Below, in pieces: positions 53,644 to 63,631 of a stretch of 64,000 nucleotides of DNA. A model generated the notes under the pieces. That model was not told the DNA's origin. It saw nothing but the letters and a program-made list of their open reading frames with translations, and ran no database searches. Origin of the DNA: Comamonadaceae bacterium UBA4962 (GTDB taxonomy: Bacteria > Pseudomonadota > Gammaproteobacteria > Burkholderiales > Burkholderiaceae_C); assembly GCA_002397315.1 (NCBI GenBank), contig DHAE01000003.1:1-64000 (forward strand), given 5' to 3'. Made by a program: the position numbers and the translations under genes. Every line of letters starts with the position of its first letter. Within the stretch, counting starts at the first letter, position 1.

Positions 53644-54171
53644 ATGGCGACGCAGCAGGGCAGGGACGGGGGCTACGGGCACGGCAAGGACCGGCTGCAG
53701 CCGGCGCTGCTGGACCGCCTGACCGACCACGAGCCGTCCCGGCGCACCGAACGGGCCGAGTCCGTCTACGTGACGGAGCCCCGGCTGCGGCAGGCGCTGC
53801 TGCGGGACCTGAACTGGCTGCTCAACGCGTCCGACGCGTCCTCGCACATCGATTTCGAGGGGCTGCCGCACGCCGAGCGCTCGGTGCTGAACTTCGGCAT
53901 GAAGCCGCTGGCGGGGCAGTTGCTGTCGGAGCTGGACTGGAAGGACGTGGAGGCCGCGATCCTGCGCGCGATCCTGCAGCACGAGCCGCGCATCCTGGCG
54001 GACACGCTGTCGGTGTCGCTGGCGCCGTCGAGCAAATTGTTCGGCCACCACAACATGCTGCAGTTCGAGATCCGGTGCCAGTTCTGGTCGTCCCCCTATC
54101 CCCTGGAGCTGCTGCTGAAGACGAGCCTCGACCTGGAGACGGGCCAGGTGGCGGTGTCCGAGCAGCGGTGA
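53644..54171 (+). CDS. tssE: T6SS baseplate protein TssE (gp25-like)
   Basis: TssE is the phage gp25 homologue of the baseplate wedge. The 175-residue protein contains LQPALLDRLTDHEP, RQALLRDLNWLLNASD, ERSVLNFGMKPLAG and the gp25 core AILQHEPRILADTLSVSL, with the EPR sequence typical of the family. It begins 16 bases after tagJ and lies immediately before tssF and tssG, its partners in the wedge. Confidence 0.95.
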   Translation: MATQQGRDGGYGHGKDRLQPALLDRLTDHEPSRRTERAESVYVTEPRLRQALLRDLNWLLNASDASSHIDFEGLPHAERSVLNFGMKPLAGQLLSELDWKDVEAAILRAILQHEPRILADTLSVSLAPSSKLFGHHNMLQFEIRCQFWSSPYPLELLLKTSLDLETGQVAVSEQR

Positions 54172-54244
54172 TGGTGCGCGCCGCCGGCCGGCCGGGGCGT
54201 GCTTGCATGAATGTCCGCCACGGCGCGGAGGGAGCCTGATTGAG

Positions 54245-56119
54245 ATGAATCCGCGGCTGGTCGAGTACTACAACCGGGAGCTGAGCTACCTGCGCGAGCT
54301 GGGGGCGGAGTTCGCCGCCGCCTTCCCGAAGGTGGCGGGGCGGCTGTCGCTGCGCGAGCTGGAAGTGGCCGACCCGTACGTGGAGCGGCTGCTGGAGGGC
54401 TTCAGCTTCCTGACGGCGCGCATCCAGATGAAGATGGACGCGGAATTCCCGCGCCTGTCGCAGCGCATCCTGGAAATGGTCTGCCCGCACTACCTGGCGC
54501 CCACGCCGTCGATGGTGGTGGTGCAGATGGAGCCGAGCGGCACCGAAGGCAGCCTGGCGGAAGGCTACACGCTGGAGGCGGGCAGCGTGATCCGCGCGCG
54601 CAAGACCGCCGAGGACCAGACCCCCTGTGATTTCCGCACGGGCCATGCGATCACGCTGCGGCCGATCGACCTGCTGCAGGCGCGCCTGGGCGGCCCGCCG
54701 CTCGATCTGCCGCTGTCGCGCTTCGGGCTGGCGGAAGAGGCTGCGGGGCATCTGCGCTTCACGCTGGGCGTGCGCGGCGCGGCGCAGTGGCGCGCGCTGC
54801 GCATGGACCGGCTGGACCTGCACATTTCCGCCGTGGACACGGTCGCCTCGCACCTGCAGGAATTGATCCACGATTCGGTGACCGGCGTGATCGTGCACGA
54901 CGCGCAGGACCCGTCGCGCGTCTGGGCGCAGCTGCCGGCCGAGGCCGTGCAGCCCGAAGGCTACGAGCAGTCGCAGGCGCTGCTGCCCTACACGCACCGC
55001 AGCTTCCAGGGCCACCGGCTGCTGCACGAGTACTTCGCGTTCCCCGCGCGGTTCCGGTTCTTCTCGATCCGCGGGCTGCGGGAGGCGCTGGAGCGCGCAC
55101 CCGGCGCCCAGGTGGCGATCACGCTGCTGCTGCGGCGCGCCCAGCCGTCGCTGGAGGCGCAGGTGGACCGCCACAAGTTCCTGCTGCACTGCGTGCCGGC
55201 GATCAACCTGTTCGAGCGGTCCGCCGACCGCATCCACGTCTCGCCGGGCGTGAACGAGTACCACGTGGTGCCGGACCGTACGCGGCCGCGCGATTTCGAG
55301 GTGTACTCCGTGCTCGGGGTGACGGGCCACCGCGAGGGGCAGCTGAAGGACCAGGAGTTCCTGCCGCTGTTTTCCTCCATCCATGGCATCCGAGCGAACG
55401 AGCAGGCGTATTTCGCGGTGCGCCGCGAGCCGCGGCTCTTTTCCGAGCATGCCGCGCGCTTCGGGCCGCGCACGCAGTACCTGGGCAGCGAGGTGTTCCT
55501 CTCGCTGGTGGACCAGCGGCAGGCGCCGTTCGCGGACGAACTCAAGCAGCTCAGCGTGCGCACGCTGTGCACCAACCGCGATCTGCCGCTGCTCATGGGC
55601 GGGCGCGGCGAGCAGGGAGAATTCACGCTGGTCGAATCCGCGCCGGTCGCCTCGGTGAAGACGGTGGCGGGCCCGACGCGGCCCACCGCGAGCGTCGCCG
55701 AGAACGAAATCACGTGGCGGCTGATCTCGCACCTGTCGCTCAACTACCTGGCGATAAACGATCTGTCGGAGGAGGAGGGCGCGGCGACGCTGCGCGACCT
55801 GCTGCGGCTCTACATCGACCTCGGGGACCGCGATCTCTCGGGCCAGATCGCCGCCATCCGCTCGGTGGGCATCGCGCCCGTCACGCGGCGGCTGCCGCAG
55901 CACGGGCAGCTCGTGTACGGGCGCGGCGTGGGCATCACCCTCGGCGTGGACGAAGGGCCGCTCGCCGGCGTGAGCCCCTGGCCGCTGGCGGCGATCCTGG
56001 AGCGCTTCTTCGCGCGCCACGTGGGCATCAACAGCTATACCGAGCTGACGCTGCGCTCGCGCCAGCGCGGCGCGGTCGGGCGCTGGCGCGTGCGCCCCGG
56101 CCAGAGGCCCAACACGTGA
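54245..56119 (+). CDS. tssF: T6SS baseplate subunit TssF
   Basis: TssF and TssG build the baseplate wedge core. The 624-residue protein begins MNPRLVEYYNRELSYLRELG, the standard TssF opening, and continues with FAAAFPKVAGRLSL, DPYVERLLEGFSFLTARIQM, FPRLSQRILEMVCPHYLAPT and a C-terminal LAAILERFFARHVGINSYTE. I chose ATG 54245, which follows GGAG and GATTG, rather than an in-frame upstream ATG at 54203 or so. The stop overlaps tssG (GTGA at 56116-56119). Confidence 0.96.
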   Translation: MNPRLVEYYNRELSYLRELGAEFAAAFPKVAGRLSLRELEVADPYVERLLEGFSFLTARIQMKMDAEFPRLSQRILEMVCPHYLAPTPSMVVVQMEPSGTEGSLAEGYTLEAGSVIRARKTAEDQTPCDFRTGHAITLRPIDLLQARLGGPPLDLPLSRFGLAEEAAGHLRFTLGVRGAAQWRALRMDRLDLHISAVDTVASHLQELIHDSVTGVIVHDAQDPSRVWAQLPAEAVQPEGYEQSQALLPYTHRSFQGHRLLHEYFAFPARFRFFSIRGLREALERAPGAQVAITLLLRRAQPSLEAQVDRHKFLLHCVPAINLFERSADRIHVSPGVNEYHVVPDRTRPRDFEVYSVLGVTGHREGQLKDQEFLPLFSSIHGIRANEQAYFAVRREPRLFSEHAARFGPRTQYLGSEVFLSLVDQRQAPFADELKQLSVRTLCTNRDLPLLMGGRGEQGEFTLVESAPVASVKTVAGPTRPTASVAENEITWRLISHLSLNYLAINDLSEEEGAATLRDLLRLYIDLGDRDLSGQIAAIRSVGIAPVTRRLPQHGQLVYGRGVGITLGVDEGPLAGVSPWPLAAILERFFARHVGINSYTELTLRSRQRGAVGRWRVRPGQRPNT

Positions 56120-57357
56120 GCGGCGATCGCCTGCCGCCGGAGGCCGGCGCTGCGCCCGGGGCGCAGCCGCACCCTCATCCGCAGCCGCATCCCCAGCCGC
56201 AGCCGCATCCCAAGCCGCAGGGCGCCGCGCAGGAAAACGGCCCGGACGCCGCCGGTTTCTGGCAGCGGCTGCGGCAGGACCCGCACCCGTTCGATCTGTT
56301 CTTCGCGCTGCGCGTGCTGCAGGCGCGCAGCCGCCGGCATCCCCGCTTCGGCAAGGCCCTGCGCCCGCGCGACGAACCGCTGCGGCTGGGGCAGGATCCG
56401 TCGCTGGCGTTCGCACCCGCGACGCTGGCCGAGGTGCTGCCCGGCGCGGCGGGGCAGCCGGAGCGCCTGACGGTGTGGAACTTCGGCCTCTACGGGCCGA
56501 ACGGGCCGCTGCCCACGCACCTGACCGAATACGTGCGCGAGCGCCTGCGGCAGTACGACGACCCCACGCTGGCGCGGTTCTCGGACATCTTCCACCACCG
56601 GCTGCTGATGCTGTTCTTCCGGGCGTGGTCCGATCCGCAGCCCGTGACCTCGCTCGACCGGCCCGACAACGACCTGTTCGGCCGCCACCTGCGCAGCCTG
56701 ATCGGCTACGGCGAGGCCACGCAGCGCGAGCGCGACGCGGTGCCGGGACATGCCAAGCAGTACCTGGCCGGCCACCTCACGCGCTGGACGCGCAACCCCG
56801 AGGGGCTGGCGTCCGCGATCCGGCTGTTCTTCGAGGTGCCGGTGGAGCTGGTGGAGTTCACGCTGCACTACCTCGCGCTGGATCCGGACCAGCAGACCGC
56901 GCTCTCGCGCATTCCGCGCAACGCGCGCCTGGGCGTGGACACCGTGGTGGGCAGCCGCGTGCCCGACGCGCAGGGCAAGTTCCGGTTGCGCATCGGGCCG
57001 CTGCCGCTCGCGCAGTACGAACGGTTCCTGCCCGGCGGCGAGGATTTCCAGGCCCTGGTGGACTGGGTGCGCAACTACGTGGGCATCGAGTTCGCGTGGG
57101 ACTACGAATTGATCCTGCGCCGCGAAGACGTGCCGCCCTGCCAGCTCGGCGGCAGCGTGCGGCTCGGCTGGACGACGTGGTCGTTCGCGGGGCCGGCGCA
57201 GCGCGATCCGGACGACTTCCGGCTCGATGCCGAGCAATGGCTGGCGGAGCGCAAGGCGTCGCGCCGGGCCGCGCAGTCCGCGGCGGGCACTGGCCGGGCC
57301 GATGCCGCGGCTCGTTCCAGGCACCCCGCGGAATCCGCCGGGGCGGAGGTGTCCTGA
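56116..57357 (+). CDS. tssG: T6SS baseplate subunit TssG
   Basis: The 413-residue protein is coupled to tssF by a four-base overlap. Past an unusual His-Pro-Gln tract (about residues 17-36) it shows the family blocks FFALRVLQARSRRHPRFGKA, LTVWNFGLYGPNGPLPTHLT, FHHRLLMLFFRAWSDPQPV, NTVVG-like VDTVVGSRVPD, and QALVDWVRNYVGIEFAWDYE. Start GTG 56116 is the only one consistent with the overlap. The His-Pro tract is absent from the TssG proteins I recall and lies outside the conserved core. Confidence 0.94.
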   Translation: MSGDRLPPEAGAAPGAQPHPHPQPHPQPQPHPKPQGAAQENGPDAAGFWQRLRQDPHPFDLFFALRVLQARSRRHPRFGKALRPRDEPLRLGQDPSLAFAPATLAEVLPGAAGQPERLTVWNFGLYGPNGPLPTHLTEYVRERLRQYDDPTLARFSDIFHHRLLMLFFRAWSDPQPVTSLDRPDNDLFGRHLRSLIGYGEATQRERDAVPGHAKQYLAGHLTRWTRNPEGLASAIRLFFEVPVELVEFTLHYLALDPDQQTALSRIPRNARLGVDTVVGSRVPDAQGKFRLRIGPLPLAQYERFLPGGEDFQALVDWVRNYVGIEFAWDYELILRREDVPPCQLGGSVRLGWTTWSFAGPAQRDPDDFRLDAEQWLAERKASRRAAQSAAGTGRADAAARSRHPAESAGAEVS

Positions 57358-57453
57358 CGGCGCGCTCCCTGCCGTGTCCTGCACCGCTCCCGCCATTTTT
57401 CGTTTTGCTGTTTCCTTTTCCAGAACCTTTTCCATCCATCTCCGCGAGGTCCC

Positions 57454-60261
<2,808 letters not shown>

Positions 60262-60365
60262 ACCAGGCGCGGCAGGGCACATCCCGCCGCCGCGGGGCGG
60301 GCCTGCGTGCAGGGCGCCGCAGGATCGCCTGGCGAGGCCCCGCGCGACTTGGTACATAATGAGGG

Positions 60366-60465
60366 GTTTCCCGCGGCCGGGGCCATGCCCCGCCGACTGG
60401 AGCCACTGCCGGGAACCCACAAAGTTCCCACCCATACGACGAGGGAAGCCGCGGCTTCCCTTTTT
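60366..60465 (+). ncRNA. Possible small structured RNA downstream of tssH
   Basis: In a 320-base gap after tssH, the -10-like TACATAAT (60353-60360) is followed by three successive stem-loops: CGGGGC/GCCCCG (60378-60392), GGGAAC/GTTCCC (60411-60429) and GGGAAGCC/GGCTTCCC with five T (60443-60465). About 100 nt with a promoter-like start and intrinsic terminator is the layout of a trans-acting sRNA. There is no good -35, no resemblance to 4.5S, 6S or tmRNA, and it could instead be the structured tail of the T6SS mRNA. Confidence 0.3.
60443..60465 (+). terminator. Intrinsic terminator downstream of the T6SS operon
   Basis: GGGAAGCC-GC-GGCTTCCC is followed by TTTTT. It is the first terminator after tssH and would end the T6SS transcript or the proposed small RNA. 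Confidence 0.78.
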
Positions 60466-60581
60466 CCTTTGCCGTGCAGGCCTCCTCGCCTGCAGGCCCC
60501 TCCCGGAAAAGCCGGGCGGGCGTTGCACGGTCCCCATTCCGGGGTTACGCTGCAATGCGGAACCCGGGCGGCGCAGCCGGC

Positions 60582-60622
60582 GCCCCGATGGTGAAATTGG
60601 TAGACACTGCGGACTTAAAATC
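60582..60622 (+). pseudogene. 5' fragment of a tRNA-Leu(UAA) gene, cut in the anticodon stem-loop
   Basis: The sequence begins as a normal leucine tRNA: acceptor GCCCCGA, TG, D arm GTGAAATTGGTAGACAC, anticodon stem GCGGA and loop CTTAAAA with anticodon TAA, then TC. The 3' anticodon strand should continue CGC but reads TG, and no variable arm, T arm or acceptor 3' strand follows. The gene is therefore broken after two bases of the 3' anticodon stem, at the point where the conjugative element begins. A complete substitute gene lies 160 bp downstream. Confidence 0.85.
60611..60622 (+). other. Probable attachment-site core in the tRNA-Leu anticodon loop
   Basis: GGACTTAAAATC is the last block that fits the tRNA and is the same anticodon-loop sequence present in the joined exons of the element-borne tRNA-Leu. 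Tyrosine integrases often recombine at tRNA anticodon loops, so this is the likely att core. The other junction, which should carry the matching 3' half, lies outside the window. Confidence 0.5.
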
Positions 60623-60784
60623 TGTTTTGTCAAGTCCTTTCTGCTAGAACTACCGAGCCAGAAGGTCAATAGTGACAACAGTTTGCGGGCATCCGAGCTG
60701 TAGCTTTGCAGCTAGGCTTGACGGCCAGGGGCCAGCTAGGCGCCAGTAGATGGAGGTAGGTGTTTTCAGTGCGTTGAGCACTAC

Positions 60785-61101
60785 GCCCGAGTGGTGAAAT
60801 CGGTAGACACAAGGGACTTGAACAATTTGAGCCTTCGGGGGGAAACGCCCGAAGTGAAGCCCGTCAAAGTCGGCGAACGCCCTGGATGCTCTTGCACCCG
60901 AGCCAACGCCGAGCCAAGCCCAAGCTGCCGCTTGGGAAGGTGTAGAGAGCAGACGGCGGGCACCTACGGCCGCAAGGCTATGGTGAAGGCGTGCTCCAGA
61001 CCACGAACGCCCTGCGTTGAGCAGGGCGGCGGCGAAAGTCGAAGTGGTAAGAAAATCCCTCGCCGAAAGGCGTGCCGGTTCGATTCCGGCCTCGGGCACC
61101 A
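60785..61101 (+). tRNA. leuZ: tRNA-Leu(UAA) split by a group I intron
   Basis: Exon 1 is 60785-60819 and exon 2 is 61052-61101. Joined, they give an 85-nt class II tRNA: acceptor GCCCGAG paired with CTCGGGC, D arm GTGAAATCGGTAGACAC, anticodon stem AGGGA/TCCCT, loop CTTAAAA (anticodon TAA), short variable arm CGCCGAAAGGCG, T arm GCCGG-TTCGATT-CCGGC, discriminator A and encoded CCA. The break is after U34, the first anticodon base, the same place as in the tRNA-Leu(UAA) genes of cyanobacteria and plastids. The exons differ from the broken host copy in acceptor and anticodon stems, so this gene came with the element. Confidence 0.92.
60820..61051 (+). ncRNA. Group I intron (IC3-like) in tRNA-Leu(UAA)
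   Basis: The 232-nt intron begins after exon U and ends in G, as group I introns do. The internal guide GAGCC (60829-60833) pairs with exon GG(A)CTT to give a U-G pair at the splice site. P2 is CTTCGGG/CCCGAAG (60833-60839 with 60847-60853). P4 is CGGCG/CGCCG (60871-60875 with 60907-60911). P6 is CCCAAGC/GCTTGGG. P7 is GAGCA/TGCTC (60947-60951 with 60992-60996). P9 is GCCCTGC/GCAGGGC. The core reads much like the Azoarcus tRNA-Ile ribozyme (GCCGAGCCAAGC, AAGGTGTAGAGA). There is no internal ORF for a homing nuclease. Self-splicing is expected but not shown. Confidence 0.9.
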
Positions 61102-61119
61102 ATCCAGAGCCGCCCCTGT

Positions 61120-61362
61120 TCACGCAGGGGCGGCTTTTCCGTTCTTGGGCTGTGTGCGCTTGAATCCCCGATCCCCCGCCATGAACGCCTCCAGCATGTG
61201 CGGGATCAGCGTCACGGCATCGATCGCCTCGCCATATGCCTGCGCGTGCAGCGCGGCGTAGCGGTCAAGGTCGGCTTTCAAGCTGGCCGGGCAGGCAAAT
61301 GTCAGCTTGACGTTCTCGATCTTGGGCAGTGGCCCGAGCCGCAGCTTCTTGGTCGTGCTCAT
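61120..61362 (-). CDS. DUF2274 small protein of conjugative elements
   Basis: The 80-residue product (MSTTKKLRLGPLPKIENVKL, FACPASLKADLDRYAALHA) matches DUF2274, found at the end of trb operons in Tn4371-like elements. It resembles a small ribbon-helix-helix type protein (LKADLDRYAALHAQAYGE), so DNA binding is possible but unproven. Its start overlaps the trbI stop by four bases. Its stop is only 18 bases from the 3' end of the intron-bearing tRNA-Leu, so the two converge. Confidence 0.8.
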   Translation of the reverse strand: MSTTKKLRLGPLPKIENVKLTFACPASLKADLDRYAALHAQAYGEAIDAVTLIPHMLEAFMAGDRGFKRTQPKNGKAAPA

Positions 61363-62636
61363 TGCGAAGTTCCCCGATTGAAGAACAGCGGCTGGTACGG
61401 TCGCAGCACCAGATCCCGGTTGACGATGATGCGAACCGGCAGGCCGGGCCGGCTGGTCAGCGTCGGCTGGATATTCATATTGCGCCGGGTGATCTCCTGC
61501 CCGACCTGATTGATGCTGTCCTGGGCGCTGTCACGTCCGGCGATGACGATGCGGTTGCCGTCCTGGCGGTTCTCCGGCGCGGCCAGCTCTGCGCCGACGC
61601 CAAGCAGCGTCGTCAGCACCGCACCGGCAAAGATGCGGTTCCAGTGCCAGTCCACGTCATCCTCCAAGCCCGCGTAGCCGGCCGGGTCGGTGCCGACAAG
61701 GTTGTCGAGCGTTAGCGAGGACGTGTCGGGCAGGATGATCCGGTTCCACACCACCTGCACGCGGCTCTGTCCGTAGCTGACCTGGCTGTTGTAGCGCCCG
61801 AGGATGCGTGACCCCTGGGGAATCAGCAGGAACTTGCCGGTGGCCGTGTCATAGACCGGCTCCGTCACAGTGCCGATCACGTCGCCCGGCAAGTCCGACT
61901 TGATGCCTGTCACCAGCGCGCCGGCGATCACCGTTCCGGCCATCACCTGATAAGGCGACGCGGGCAGCGCCAGATTGCCGGAATTGCGGGTTTCCGTAGA
62001 ACCGGCTTTCAGGAACGCCTCCTTCTGGTCTTGCCGGTTCTGCACGGCGGTCGGGTCGGCGGGCTGGGCCGCCGTCGAGGCAGGCCCAGCAGCGAGCGGA
62101 TCGAAGGCCGCAAGCGTGCTTGCAGTCCCCGGCGCTGCCTGCGCGACCGTGGCGGCGGTCTGCCCTTGGCCGCCCGAGCGGAAGAACACCGACGAGGCCG
62201 CCGCCGCGTCCGCCTCCTTGCGCAAGGCATCTTCAGGATCATGGCCTGGCGGCGAATAGCCCGGTGTCACCGGCTGCTGCGAAGCGACGATGGCCGGGCC
62301 AAGGTCGCCGGGCAACGGCGGCCCCAGCTCGGGCACATCGGGCGGCAAGGCTGGTGGCAGCTTCGAGTAGTCCGTCGGCAGCGCATCCAGCCCTTCGGAC
62401 TTCGAGACGCGATCGACGTTGTAAAGCTCGGCCTGCTCGCTGGTCCCGCGCCGCTGCGGCTGCAATGACCAGATCGTGGCCCCGAGCACGGCGACCGACA
62501 GGCCGCCGGCGAGGATGGCCAGCGTGCGCCGGTTCAGGCGCGTGACCGGGCGCGGCTGGGCGCGCAGCGCCACCGCCTCGGGCGCTACCTTGCCCGTCTG
62601 CGGCGTGGCGAGGTCGGGGGTGTCGTCCTGGCTCAT
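61359..62636 (-). CDS. trbI: Conjugal transfer protein TrbI (VirB10-like)
   Basis: TrbI spans both membranes in the type IV mating channel. The 425-residue protein has one N-terminal transmembrane segment (about residues 36-54), a Pro-rich periplasmic linker, and the VirB10 C-terminal domain (YQVMAGTVIAGALVTGIKSD, FLLIPQGSRILGRYNSQVSY, GTDPAGYAGLEDDVDWHW). It is followed by a coupled DUF2274 gene and preceded by trbG with a two-base gap. Length is normal and the domain looks intact. Confidence 0.95.
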   Translation of the reverse strand: MSQDDTPDLATPQTGKVAPEAVALRAQPRPVTRLNRRTLAILAGGLSVAVLGATIWSLQPQRRGTSEQAELYNVDRVSKSEGLDALPTDYSKLPPALPPDVPELGPPLPGDLGPAIVASQQPVTPGYSPPGHDPEDALRKEADAAAASSVFFRSGGQGQTAATVAQAAPGTASTLAAFDPLAAGPASTAAQPADPTAVQNRQDQKEAFLKAGSTETRNSGNLALPASPYQVMAGTVIAGALVTGIKSDLPGDVIGTVTEPVYDTATGKFLLIPQGSRILGRYNSQVSYGQSRVQVVWNRIILPDTSSLTLDNLVGTDPAGYAGLEDDVDWHWNRIFAGAVLTTLLGVGAELAAPENRQDGNRIVIAGRDSAQDSINQVGQEITRRNMNIQPTLTSRPGLPVRIIVNRDLVLRPYQPLFFNRGTSQ

Positions 62637-62638
62637 GG

Positions 62639-63631
62639 TCAGTTCCTCCGTGCAACGCCGTCCGTGCGCTCGATTCGCACCACGTCGCCCTTGTCCCCGC
62701 CCAGGCGCAGTTCGGCGGCACCGAACAGCCGATCCACGATGTAGTACGGCGAGCGGAAGCGGTAGTTGACCAGTTGCCCGTCGCCTTCTGGCCCGATCAC
62801 GAACAGCGGCGGCAGCTCGCCTTGCGCGATGCCGGCGGGGAACTGGATATAGACCTTCTGCCCGTCGTCGAAGGCGCGCAGCGGCTTCCACGGCGGGTTG
62901 CTACCGCTGACCGCGTAGCGGAAGCGCAGGTTTTCCAGCGACAAGCCGGAGTCCACCGGCGCGGCGGCGCTGGCCGCCTGCGCCTGGCGCTGCAAGGCCA
63001 GTATCCGGTCACGCGGATACTCCCAAGAAGCCGACGCCATCCACGTCTTTTCCGTCGAAGCCAACTCCAGCAGGTACGTCCTGCGGTTGGTGGTGATGAC
63101 GAGATTGGTCTTGAGGCCCGAGCGGATCGGCTTGACCAGCACATTGACGCGCAGGTCAGCACCGCTGCCGCTCGACGTATCGCCCACGATCCAGCGCACG
63201 GTATCGCCAGCGGCCACCGTCACCAGCTCCTCGCCCGACTGGAGCGAAATCACGGTCACGCGGCCCACGGCTGCATAGACTTGGTAGAGCGCGCCATCGG
63301 TGAACGGCCACACCTGAATCGCGTTGACGTATCCCTCGCGCGTGGGTGCGACGCGCGCCTCGGCATTGGCCCGAGAGACGCGCACCTTCTCGTCGGCTGG
63401 CTCCGGCGTGGGCTTGGCGTCCTCGGCTTCGGGCAATGGCTTCAACTGCGCCGGCATCGGCAGCACCTCGGGCACCGCCACCACCTCCACCGGCGCGGGT
63501 GGCTCGGGTAGCTGCTGGGCCTGCACTGGCTCATCGAGCGAGATGGTCGGCGGTGGCTTGCCCTGCGTGGCGCAGCCCGCCAGGGCAAGCAAGATCACCG
63601 GCAAGGCGGATTTACGGAAAAGATCATTCAT
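62639..63631 (-). CDS. trbG: Conjugal transfer protein TrbG (VirB9-like)
   Basis: The 330-residue lipoprotein (lipobox LALAGC, Cys20) belongs to the VirB9/TrbG/CagX family that forms the outer-membrane core with TrbI. Motifs include VWPFTDGALYQVYAAVGRVT, GDTVRWIVGDTSSGSG, LVITTNRRTYLLEL and the C-terminal VDRLFGAAELRLGGDKGD. The ATG at 63631 overlaps the trbF stop by four bases, so trbF, trbG and trbI form a coupled transcript. Confidence 0.95.
   Translation of the reverse strand: MNDLFRKSALPVILLALAGCATQGKPPPTISLDEPVQAQQLPEPPAPVEVVAVPEVLPMPAQLKPLPEAEDAKPTPEPADEKVRVSRANAEARVAPTREGYVNAIQVWPFTDGALYQVYAAVGRVTVISLQSGEELVTVAAGDTVRWIVGDTSSGSGADLRVNVLVKPIRSGLKTNLVITTNRRTYLLELASTEKTWMASASWEYPRDRILALQRQAQAASAAAPVDSGLSLENLRFRYAVSGSNPPWKPLRAFDDGQKVYIQFPAGIAQGELPPLFVIGPEGDGQLVNYRFRSPYYIVDRLFGAAELRLGGDKGDVVRIERTDGVARRN

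Noticed and set aside
60785..61101. The interrupted tRNA considered as a pseudogene broken by random insertion
   Set aside because: The two exons join to a perfect tRNA, and the insert has ordered group I pairings and a terminal G, so it is an intron rather than damage.
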